A DNA stretch of 57,611 bases from Dermatophilaceae bacterium Soc4.6. Lineage in GTDB: Bacteria > Actinomycetota > Actinomycetes > Actinomycetales > Dermatophilaceae. The notes below the pieces were generated by a model. That model saw nothing but the letters and a program-made list of their open reading frames with translations, did not search any database and was not told the origin of the DNA. The position numbers and the translations under genes were made by a program. Below, piece by piece: positions 25,120 through 34,700 of this stretch. Each line of letters starts with the position of its first letter. The first letter of the stretch is position 1. The DNA lies in the NCBI GenBank assembly GCA_039889245.1, contig JAZGVH010000003.1, forward strand, positions 1-57,611, read 5' to 3'.

Positions 25120-25175
25120 CGGACGCTGCTTCCTGATCGTGCGGGGAGCAAGATATAGGTTAAGGTGCCCATTAG
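25120..25175 (+). other. Candidate origin of transfer (oriT)
   Basis: Upstream of mobC, an imperfect inverted repeat (TGCTTCC at 25127-25133, GGGGAGCA at 25143-25150, one mismatch) is followed 8 bases later by GGTTAAGGTGCCC (25158-25170). Relaxases of the MobA/MobP type nick a few bases after such a repeat. The GGTTAAGGTGCCC string resembles the nick region of RSF1010-like origins (TAAGTGCGCCCT). The location between the helical-protein gene and mobC is where oriT is expected. The exact nick site cannot be set from sequence alone. Confidence 0.4.
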
Positions 25176-25330
25176 CGGGTTCGGGCCGCTCCGCTACCCT
25201 CCCCGCCCGTGGACGTTCCCCTGGTGGTGCTGGCTCCGCGCGCACCCCCAGACGGTCCCTTGCATGGTCAGAACCCTCGCCCGCGAAGGCGCGGGCAGCA
25301 GTGCCAGTGTCGACGAGGAGGGGTGGTGTG

Positions 25331-25768
25331 GTGGCTGACGAGGAGGCCCGGTCGGGCCGGTATCGGCGGCGCCTGGTGGGGGGTGCCCGGGCGCATCGGA
25401 CGGTGATCAAGCACGACGACGATGAGTACGCGCGGGTGTGTGCGTTGGCGCAGCTGCAGGGGGTGTCGTTGCCCCGGCTGTACGAGCAGGCGTTGCACGC
25501 CGGGGATGTGGCGCAGGCGGCGCAGCTGTCACGGATCGTGGGTGAGCTGGCGTTGTTGCTGCGGCTGGTGGCGGGGGCGGCGTCGAACGTGAACCAGCTG
25601 GCGCGGGTCGCGAACGCGACCGGTGAGGTGCAGGCGGCGCAGGTGTTGGCGGCGGCGGCGCACCTTGACGGGCAGGTGGCCCGGTTGCATGAATTGGTGG
25701 CGTCGATCCCGGGTGGGGATCTGTACAAGGACGACGTCACCACGGCGTTGTCGACCCGGGACCGCTGA
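25331..25768 (+). CDS. MobC-like relaxosome accessory protein
   Basis: A 145-residue protein, starting at tandem GTG codons (25328/25331) after AGGAGGGG. The N-terminal ribbon-helix-helix region reads RAHRTVIKHDDDEYARVCAL, then AQLQGVSLPRLYEQALHAGD. The MobC hallmark LLLRLVAGAASNVNQLARVA, then NATGEV, follows; it matches the family pattern G.NlNQiAr..N. MobC proteins bind oriT and help the relaxase open the strands around nic. Eight bases separate its stop from the relaxase ATG, so the pair is an operon. Confidence 0.85.
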   Translation: MADEEARSGRYRRRLVGGARAHRTVIKHDDDEYARVCALAQLQGVSLPRLYEQALHAGDVAQAAQLSRIVGELALLLRLVAGAASNVNQLARVANATGEVQAAQVLAAAAHLDGQVARLHELVASIPGGDLYKDDVTTALSTRDR

Positions 25769-25776
25769 ACCCCGTC

Positions 25777-27738
25777 ATGGCTAGGTCGTCGTCGGTGGGG
25801 TCGAAGTCGTCGAACGCGTCGACGTTCGTGGTGAAGATCGCGAAGCCGGCCGGGGGCGGGAAGGCCGGAAAGGACGCGGCCGGGTTGTTGCGGTACCTGT
25901 ACGGGCCGGGCCGCTCGGACGAGCACACGGACCAGCACGCGGTAGCGGGATCGATGGGGTTGGCCATGGCGTACCCGGGCGGGTTGTCGTCGCGGGAGGC
26001 GACCGGGTTGGGGCGCACGCTCGAACTGTCGTGGCGCCACCAGTACGCCGACCAGCTCGCCCTCGTCGGTGCCACCACCGGCAGCCCGGGTGGTGGGGGT
26101 GGCGGGGCTCAGCTGGGTGGTGTGCCGCGGTCAGTGATGCCGTTCCAGGCCGGCCCGGCCGGGGTGCCGGAGGCGGAGAAGGAGTACGCGTACCACCTGA
26201 TCGTGTCCCTGCCGCCCGGGGCGGGGTGGGACGACGAGCAGTGGGCCACTGCCGCGCAGGACGTGGTGACCGGGATGGGATTCAGCGACGGCCCCGACGA
26301 CGAGGCCGGCTGCCGGTGGGTCGCTGTGCGGCACGGGTTGTCGGCGGGGGGGAACGACCACCTGCACGTGGTGGTGAACCTGGTCCGGCAGGACGGGCGG
26401 CGAGCGTCGACGCACAACGACTTCGTGACAGCGAGGACGGTGCGGCACCACATCGAGGCCACCCGGGACTTCGCCCTGCCGCTGCATGACGTTGGGAAGG
26501 AACCGGCCCGGACGTTGCCGGCGTACACGATGGCCGAGCACCGGCGGTCGCTCGAGCGTGCCGCCACCGGCGGGCGGGTGCTGCCGGACCGGACCGTGCT
26601 GCAGCAGGTCCTGCGCGCCGCGACTGGTGTCGCGTCGACGGAGGCGCAGTGGATCGCGGCCGTCCTTGACGCGCACCCGGACATCGAGCTCACCGCCGCC
26701 CGATGGGCCAGCCACCCCTCCCCCACTGACGGCACCTCACCGGGTGTCGAGGTCGGCCTCGAGAGCGAGGACCGGACCGCCGGTGACGTCCGGAGCCGCG
26801 CGGGTGGGGCTTCTGGCGAGCAGGAGGCCGGTTGGGGCGGGCGGGATGTCGTGACCGGGTACAAGGTGCGTCTGGGGGACGGGCCGTGGTTCTCCGCGTC
26901 CTCCCTCGCCCCCGACCTGACCCTACAGAAGCTGCGCCCGACGTGGCAGGCGCACGAAAGCGACACCAGCCGCGCCCACGCGGCCGCCCTGTGGCGCGAA
27001 GAGACCCAGCTGCCCGACACCACCCTGGCGGGCGGTGGCGGCGGGGTCGCGGTTAGCGCCCACCTCGACGCCGCGGGCGAGGACCTGGCCGCGTGGGCGC
27101 GGGAGCTGGCCGGCGTCGACCCCTACGACACCACCACCTGGGACCAGGCCCTGCGGGACGCGGCCGCGGTCGCGTCTGCGCTAGGACGCGCGGACGGGCG
27201 GGCCGGACGCGATCTCGCCACCGTCGGGCAGATCCTGACCCGGCAGACCCTCGCGACCCCACCTAGGGTCCCCTTCCCCGGTTTCGCTGTCTCCCCCAGC
27301 CACCACACCATGGACTCCGTGCTGGGCATCCAGCGTGGACCAGGATCTGTGCACGCGCATCGCGCGACCGCTCAGGTGCAGCGTGCCCTCCGAGCGAGCA
27401 GCCCCGACAGCCATCTCGGGTGGCTGGGTGTGCTGCAGCAGATACGCGCCGTGGTGGCCGCGATTCAAGACGCTCAGCAAGCCCGAGGAGAACTCGCCCG
27501 GGCTCGACAGCTCGCTGCTGCTGTCGGTGGCCTCGATACCGCTGCGACCGATGGTGACGCCACATGGGGTGGCTACGACCCCGACGAACTGGGACGTGTC
27601 CTCGCCTCCAGAGAAACTACCCGCATCAGCGCAGTCAGCACTTCCGGACCCAGCGCAAGCCTCACTGCCGACGCTTCTGACAGCCCACGTGGAAAGGAGA
27701 CGCACCGTCGGCTTGGACGCGCCGGAGGATTCACCTAA
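25777..27738 (+). CDS. MobP/MobA-type relaxase
   Basis: A 653-residue mobilisation relaxase. The N-terminal FVVKIAKPAGGGKAGKDAAG, then LLRYLYGPGRSDEH, is the usual motif I region with the expected nicking Tyr at 40 or 42. Motif III is AVRHGLSAGGNDHLHVVVNL, then VRQDG, with H186, H195 and H197 for metal binding. It would cut one strand at oriT, stay bound to the 5' end and lead transfer through a conjugation channel. The C-terminal ~350 residues include KVRLGDGPWFSASSLAPDLT and helical segments and have no helicase or primase motifs. It ends at TAA 27738, after which the same frame stays open for 98 codons. Confidence 0.85.
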   Translation: MARSSSVGSKSSNASTFVVKIAKPAGGGKAGKDAAGLLRYLYGPGRSDEHTDQHAVAGSMGLAMAYPGGLSSREATGLGRTLELSWRHQYADQLALVGATTGSPGGGGGGAQLGGVPRSVMPFQAGPAGVPEAEKEYAYHLIVSLPPGAGWDDEQWATAAQDVVTGMGFSDGPDDEAGCRWVAVRHGLSAGGNDHLHVVVNLVRQDGRRASTHNDFVTARTVRHHIEATRDFALPLHDVGKEPARTLPAYTMAEHRRSLERAATGGRVLPDRTVLQQVLRAATGVASTEAQWIAAVLDAHPDIELTAARWASHPSPTDGTSPGVEVGLESEDRTAGDVRSRAGGASGEQEAGWGGRDVVTGYKVRLGDGPWFSASSLAPDLTLQKLRPTWQAHESDTSRAHAAALWREETQLPDTTLAGGGGGVAVSAHLDAAGEDLAAWARELAGVDPYDTTTWDQALRDAAAVASALGRADGRAGRDLATVGQILTRQTLATPPRVPFPGFAVSPSHHTMDSVLGIQRGPGSVHAHRATAQVQRALRASSPDSHLGWLGVLQQIRAVVAAIQDAQQARGELARARQLAAAVGGLDTAATDGDATWGGYDPDELGRVLASRETTRISAVSTSGPSASLTADASDSPRGKETHRRLGRAGGFT

Positions 27739-28035
27739 CAACAGTTCCCCAGCTGGCGCCACCGTGGGTTCGTAAGGAACTGGCCTTGGGCCGGCGCCTG
27801 GGACAACCTCTGGGCCACCGCCACCGCCACACCCCTCACCACCCACCGCGGCGACCCGGAGTTCGACTACCGCCTACTCGCGGTCGAGGCCGCCTCGCCG
27901 GTCAGGCGGGCGGACCGCACCGGTGGCGGATCTGCTCGGATAACGGCTAGTGGAGCACGTTCGGGAAGAAACGTGGGAGGAATCGCAAGCCCGGACCGCC
28001 CGCGCACGACGACCTCGTCGCGCGTGACTTCATAG
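27739..28035 (+). pseudogene. Possible severed coding segment after the relaxase stop
   Basis: In the same frame as the relaxase, directly after its TAA, 98 codons stay open. The middle part (WPWAGAWDNLWATATATPLT, then GDPEFDYRLLAVEAAS) is protein-like and unlike random GC-rich translation. It may be the former C-terminus of the relaxase cut by a nonsense change, or a remnant of another gene joined here. No start codon or ribosome site supports independent translation. Confidence 0.3.
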
Positions 28036-28267
28036 CCGCCGAGCCGAACCAGCTGTGGCTGGCTAGAATCGCCGAGCACCCCACCGCTAGGGGAAGCTCT
28101 ACCTGTGCACGGTCAGAACTCCTGGTCGGGTCGGATCGTAAGGTACTCCATCGATTTCAGGATGAAGTCGCGCCTGGCCGTCCGAGCCCCCTCGAGCACG
28201 CCGTCATCCGGTGCGGTAACGCACGCGCGAAGCCGGTGTGAGCGTCCCGCGTTCCACCGAGCGGAAA

Positions 28268-28705
28268 TCACCGGCGCGCGTACGGCTCATACCGCGACTC
28301 GAGCATTGGCTCGCGCCCAGCTCCACGGACCTTCAGCCTCAGCCACGGATCCTGGTCGGGCAGCCGGAGCATTAGCTCCACGGACTTCCTCCCATACTGG
28401 CACAGCACCTCGGACCTCAGCACACGGGTGATTAGACCTTCGACGCGAACCCTTGTTTCCTCGCTGACGGGGGCCCCAACGACCTCCGAGTAAGGGCCAA
28501 CCCAGATATCGAGGTCACGTCCGAACACCAAGCGAAGCGGGGCAACCCCGAGCCTCTCTACAACCGCGTTTGGGATTTCTCCGACAATCGGATCGGCCAT
28601 GCGCACGTCGGGACTAACGCCGACCGGCGGATATCCGAGGCCGGCCAGCGACGCGTTGAGGGCTTCAATGCCCAGTTCGGCCAGGGCTAACTCGTGATCG
28701 GTCAT
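28268..28705 (-). CDS. Putative immunity protein for the 2248-aa RHS toxin
   Basis: A 145-residue soluble protein whose ATG overlaps the RHS stop as ATGA, the standard toxin-immunity coupling. It has mixed alpha/beta sequence (MTDHELALAELGIEALNASL; VAPLRLVFGRDLDIWVGPYS; TRVLRSEVLCQYGRKSVELM). There is no signal peptide, so it would act in the cytoplasm against an incoming enzyme tip. GC content falls here compared with the RHS body. No known immunity family is recognised. Confidence 0.65.
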   Translation of the reverse strand: MTDHELALAELGIEALNASLAGLGYPPVGVSPDVRMADPIVGEIPNAVVERLGVAPLRLVFGRDLDIWVGPYSEVVGAPVSEETRVRVEGLITRVLRSEVLCQYGRKSVELMLRLPDQDPWLRLKVRGAGREPMLESRYEPYARR

Positions 28706-31700
28706 TGTAAGCCGTTCACTCCCCGGATGACGTGCAGCAGATCGTTCGCCATGTCGTTAGGGACATGAGTCGAGCCGAAGTCCCAGTGGAAGCGGGCCTG
28801 ATTCGGGTTCAGTGGGCTACGCCCGACGCCGAGACGTAGATGCCACCCGCCTCCGAATTCGCCAGAACTCGTCCAGCCAAACTTGAGCCGCGAGCCCGTT
28901 TGGTTCAGCAGCCCGGACTCGCCCCGGGCGTAGCTGTGCCCGAGGAGTCTCGAGTCAACACCCACCGCCGGGCTGGTGAAGAGCCTCTCCGCGACCGGTG
29001 CGCCGTTTGCGGCTCTTCTGAGGTTTGAGATCCCTTTAAGCGTGTTGCCTATGGCTTTAGCTGCGCTGGCCCCTAGGAGCGTACCTAGGACATCAGCCCC
29101 GACCTGAACGATGTACTTGGCGACGTAGTAGCCGACGGAGTAGGTGTCCCCGGCCTGCCAGGCGTTGTAGATGGCTTTGAGGTCGCTGTAGTGGGTGACT
29201 CCCTCGGCAATGGAGGAGAAAAACGATGTGAAGGAGAAGTGGTGAATGAGCTGAGATGCGCCTCTGACGATGTCGGCGGGGTTGAAGGAGCTGAGGACGT
29301 CGGCGACTCCTTGGCCGGCGCCGTCTCGGGCTCCTTCCGCGAAGCCTCTCTTCGGTGCGGTGGTGGTGGTGCCTGTGCTTGTGCTTGTGCTTGAGGACTT
29401 CCCTTGGTTCGAGGTGTTGGCGGCTTCGGACCCGTGGGCCGCGCAGACGGGGCATGGTTTGTTTCCCATCCATGACCGGTCTCCGCCTTGTTCGGGGGGA
29501 GCTAGGCCGGTGGGGTCGGCGCTGCTGATGGGGTTGTCGTAGGCGTAGCTGTAGGCGTTGAGGTGGGCCGGGATGGTGGGGTCGAGGAGGGGGTCGGTGG
29601 TGGTGAACGAGCCGAGGGTGGGGTCGTAGTTGCGGGCGCCGAGCAGGGTGAGGCTGGTGGTGGTGTCGGTTGTGCCGCCGACGAAGCCCTTGGTGCCGGC
29701 GAAGGGTGGCGGGGCGGTGCCGCGGCTGGTGCCGTAGGGGGTTTGGTCGCGGCGGGTGACGGTGAGGGTTCCGGCGGTGAGGGATACGCCGTTGGTGCCG
29801 TGTCCGTCGGTGGCGAACTGGTACGTCAGGGTGCCGGTCCCGGAGGCGGTGGACGTCTTGGTGCGGGTGATGGTGGACGACGGGCCGGGGTAGTAGCGGG
29901 TGCCGGTGATGGTGCCGGTGCTGGCACCGGTGGTGGCCAAGTCGAGGTCTTCGTACCCGAGGAAGAGGGTGGTGTGGCCGGGGCTGCGGCGGATGAGCTG
30001 GGTGCCGTCGGCGTCGTAGAGGTAGGTGGTGGTCCCGGCCCCGGTGCCGGTGTCCTGGGTGAGGGTGTCGAGGTGACCGTCGGGGGTGTAGCTGAGGGTT
30101 TGGGTGCCGCCGCCGACTCCGGGGCGGCTGGTGAGCTGTCCGGCGGTGTTGTAGCCGTAGTTGGCGGTGCTGGCCGGAACGTTGGTGGTGGCCCCGGTGG
30201 TCGAGTGCGGTCGGCTGGTTCCGGCGGCGGGTTGGGTGTAGGTGGTGGTGCCGCCGCCGGTGGGGGTGGTGGTGGAGTGGTTGGTCTGTGTGGTGCGGTT
30301 ACCGACGGCGTCGTAGGTCCAGGTCAGCCAGTACGGCGAGGGTCCACCGACACTGCCGCCGGTGCCGGCGCTGGGGGTGGTGTCGGTGCAGCCGCCGAGG
30401 CCGGGGATCTTCGGTGCGGGCGCGGTGGTGGTGCCTGTGGTGTCGGTCCAGGCTTGGGTCAGGCGGTGCTGCGCGTCGTAGGTGTAGCACTGCCGGTCGA
30501 TGCTGGTGGTGGTGGTGTCGCGCTGGTCGGTGACGGAGGTGACGTCGCCGGCGGCGTTGTAGGTGTAGGTGTAGCCGTCGACGGCGGTGGTGCCGCTCTG
30601 CTTGTCGAGGTAGGACGACAGCAGCCGCCGGGTGCCGTCGTCGAAGGTGTTGATGATCTGGGCCGTGGCGGGGTTGGGGCCGATGACGAGCCGGTCGACC
30701 TCACCGAAGGGGGTGGTGTGGATGTCGCCTTGGTAGTAGGAACCGACACCACCGATGTCACCTCCGACGGCGCTGAGGGGCCCGTTCGGGTTGTAGGCGT
30801 ACCCGACGGTCTCGGCGGGCAGGCCACCGGCGGCGGGGTAGGTGGTGTGGTCGAGCAGCTCCGACGTGTCGGTGTAGACGCTGGCGGTGGTATAGCTCCC
30901 GGCGAGGGCCCCCTCAGCAGCGGGGATGGTGACCGTGGACCCAGTGGGCTGGTACCGGGTGGAGTAGCCGGTGATGGTGCGGGTGTAGGTGCTGCCGTGG
31001 TCGTAGCGGCTGCTCGAGGACAGGTAGCCCTTCGCTGAGGCCGCGAGGTCGTAGGCCCAGCCGGTCAGCTGGTTGGCCGTGGTGACGGTGTTCTTGTACA
31101 GACCGGTTTTGCGGCCGAGCTCGTCGTAGGTGTACCGGAGCGTCCCGGCCGGGGTGGTGGTGGAGGTGACCTGGTCGTTGTTGTCGTAGCTGGTGGTGCT
31201 CGCTCCGGCGTCGGGGTCGGTGGCGGACGTCTGCCGGCCCCGGTAGTCGAAGTCGAACGCCCAGGTGTTGGTGGAGGCGTCGGTGATCCCGGTCAGGTGG
31301 TCACCGGCGTCGTACGCGTAGGTGGTGGCGTACGCGTCGGTGGCGCTACCGGTCGGGGTGGCCGTGTTGTACGTCCAGCGGGCGGTGGCGTGACCGCGGC
31401 CGTCGGAGAAGGTGGAGGAGGCGGTGCCGCCGGCGGGTGGGGTGACGTCGGTCCGGTCGAGGCCGGGGTAGGCGGTGGTGGTGCGCCACTGCTCGATCGC
31501 TAGGGCTGAGTAGGTGGTGGTGGTGGTCCGGCCCATCCCGTCGTAGAAGACGCCGACCTGGCCGGGGACCTGGTTGTCGGGGGTGACCCAGTAGCTGGTG
31601 GAGGGGTCGGTGACCGTGTTGTTGAAGTAGGGGTTGTTGGTCTTGACGACCCAGCCGTGGGAGTCGTAGAAGGTGTCGGTGATGATCCGGCCCGAGGCGG

Positions 31701-34700
31701 CGTTGGCGGGGTCGGTCTGTTCCTGACGTAGCCGGAACAGCCCGTCGTAGATCTTGACGTCCGGGATGTACCCGACGCCGTCGTCGCGCAGGGTCTGGGA
31801 GGTGATGGTCACCGGGGTGGTACCACCGGGGACGGAGTAGGTGTAGATGAGGCTGGCCGGTTCCGTGGCCTGGTCCTGCCCGGGCAGCCACACGGAGGTG
31901 AGCCGGCCGAGAACGTCGTAGACGACGGTGGTGACCCGCCCGTTGGGGTCGGTGGTGACCAGGGGTTGGTTGCGGGCCGGGTCGTAGGTGGTGGTCGTCA
32001 CCCAGTTCTTGGGGTTCTTGGTCTTGACGCTCGTCGGCAGCGCTCCCGCGGCCGGGGTGTACGTGGTGGTGTCGGTCTGGTTGACACCGTCGGTGGACGT
32101 TAGTGTCCGCCCGTAGCTGTCATAGGTGGAGGTGCTGACGGTGGTGTACGCCGCGACCCCCGCGCTGTAGCTGTCCAGGCTCTGCTGGGTGGTGGCGTCA
32201 CCTGCGGTGAGGCCGGTCCCGACGGTGGCCGAGCCGTCGTAGAGGCTTCGCAGGCCGGTCACGGTGGTGGCCGGGGTGGGGCTGCTGGTGCAGGCACCCT
32301 TGAACGTGACCACCACCTCGGAGGGGTAGCTGACCATGTTGGAGCCCGCAGGCGCTGTCGCGTACGAGGTGGTGGTGCAGCGGCGGGGCGCGGTGGTGGT
32401 GCCGTCGCCGCGGTCGTCGACGCTGATGACTTGGCCGTTGCTGTCGTAGGCGAAGTCCTTGCGCGAGACCCGCCAGGTCCCGGCAGCGGTCTTGTCGCGG
32501 GTCTGGACCGTCTTGGTGTTGGTCATCCGTGCTTTGAGGGCGGGCAGCCCGCTGCGGGCGTGGGAGGCGGTGACCGCAGAGGCCCACGGGTCGGTGATCG
32601 TGGTGGAGACGATGCTGCCGCCGCTTTGGGTGTAGGTCGCCTGCTCACGCACCGTGCCGGCGAGCCAGTCGTCGTCGACGTCGGTGGCGCCGGTGCTGTC
32701 GGTCACGACCGCCGCGACGGCGGCGCCGGAGGCGTTGACGTTCTGGTCCATGCCACGGTAGTAGGTGGTGGCGCTCTGGGTCTGCAGACCGCTGGTCACG
32801 CCGGTGCGGGTGACGACCGTGGCGTACCCACGGAACTGGGCCCAGGTGCGGTACGCGGTCTCGGTCAGCTCGGAGTCGTCGCGGTGCCAGGCGGCGCCGC
32901 CCTGGTACTCGTACGTGGTGACCTTGTCCGGGGTGTACGAGTGCAAGGTCGTGGTGTCGACCTCGGTGACCTGCTTGACGAGGTACTTGTTGAACCAGTC
33001 CAGGACGGGCGCGGCCTCGTTCTGCGGGGTCCAGTACACGGGGAAACAGGTCAGCGAGTTGCTGTCCGCTGAGGCCGGCATGTGGCTATTGGTGCGCGAG
33101 CAGGGGTCCGCCGACTGGTTGGGTGCGGTGACCGCCTTCGGCGACAGCGAGTAGGAGACGGTGGTCCGTCCGCCGGTCTCGGTGGTGATGCTGGTCAGCC
33201 GGAACCGGTTGAACGAGTCCTGGGCCGGAACGGTGCCGTCAACCCGGTTGGGCAAAGGGGTGCCATCGAACGTCACCGACGGCAGGGTCTTGGCCGTGCC
33301 GCCGTTGGTGCCGGTACGGGTGATGGTCGACAGCCACAGCGTCGCGTCGCTGCCGTCGTTGGTGGCCGGAAACGTCTGGACCAGGTCGTAGGTGTCGACG
33401 GTGCGGTAGGAGGCGCCGACCAGCACAGCGGTGGCGATCGAGGTCAACCGCTGGGTGGACCAGAACGTGGGGGTGTGGGTGGCGCAGGTCGCGGTGCCGT
33501 AGCAGGCCTGGTCGATGGGGGTGTCGGGCCAGTTCGTGCTTCCGGTGGGGCGGCCGGTACCGCTGTCGCGGCAGACGCTGCCCTTGAGGCACCGGTCACC
33601 GGCGGTGAAGGTAACGGTCGCGGACGCCTTGGCCGTTCCGTGGGCGGCGACCTGGGTCGCCAGCAGCTGCCCGTAGGCGACGCTCTTAAGGACCCCGCCG
33701 CGGGTGTAGCCGGTGGTGACGTTGTCCAGGCCACGGGCGTACGCGTTCGTCTCGGGCGTGTAGGCGTACGTGGTGAGGTTGCCGTGGGGGTCGACGACGT
33801 AGTCCAGGTTCCACCGCCAGGCCTGAGCACAGGACGAGGCGTTGAAGGTGGACTGCTTGCACGGCTCGCCGGCGTCGTCGCCGAAGACGGGGACGGTCCA
33901 CGCACTGTTGGTGGCCGCGTCGGTGCCGTCTCCGGTCGGCAGGTGGTTGCTGCCCAGGTAGAACGCGGTGCCGTCGGGGGTCGTGATCTTCCAGTACTCC
34001 CCGGCCTTGCCCGTCCCGCCGGTGCCGCCGGTGCCGCCGCCGTCGCCGTTGTCGGCGCCCGCGAGCAGCTCCACGGTGGACCCGTCGTCGTCGGCAAGAC
34101 GCCAGGTGCTGCTACTGCCGTCGCGGACCAAGGAGGATGACATCCCCCCCAGAGAAAGGGTGACGACGTCCTGACCGGCCCAGCACAGGTCGGCGCTTCC
34201 ACTGACCCCGTCCTTGGCGCACGGCTTGTACGACCGTTCCACGTAACCAGGGCTGTAGTCCCACCCGTCCCCCACCCACGAGGCCTGACCGTTCTCCGCG
34301 GAGGTCCGTCCGTCCTGGCTGGCCGAGGTGTAGTCCAACGACATCTGTGGGCCCTGCCCGCCAACAGCTGCTGGCAGGGTGATCGGGTAGGACCACGAGA
34401 ACGATCCGCTCGTCCCCCCCGCCGACCACTTGCCCGACGGGGCCAAGGACGTGGCCGCGTAGTCTCCCAGCGGCCCCGAGGACCCGGCCGTCACCGCCAC
34501 AACGGACGACGCGCGCGTCCCCCCTTCTGCCGCGCTGGTGGTGGGGGCAAGAACACCCGTCAGCGTGGTCGGTAGCACCGACGGGCGCGCGGGGGCCGGT
34601 GTAGTGAGGGTGGGCATCGGGCTCTGAACGCGGCACTGAGCCAGCTCGGGAGTGGTCAGCACGCAGGCGGGCAGCTGCACCAACCGTGCCCGGGAAGCGG

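Noticed and set aside
29563-31038. Long plus-strand open frame (491 codons) opposite the giant RHS gene
   Set aside because: Gly/Val-rich translation without domains, created by codon bias of the RHS gene on the other strand; the RHS frame has clear YD repeats.
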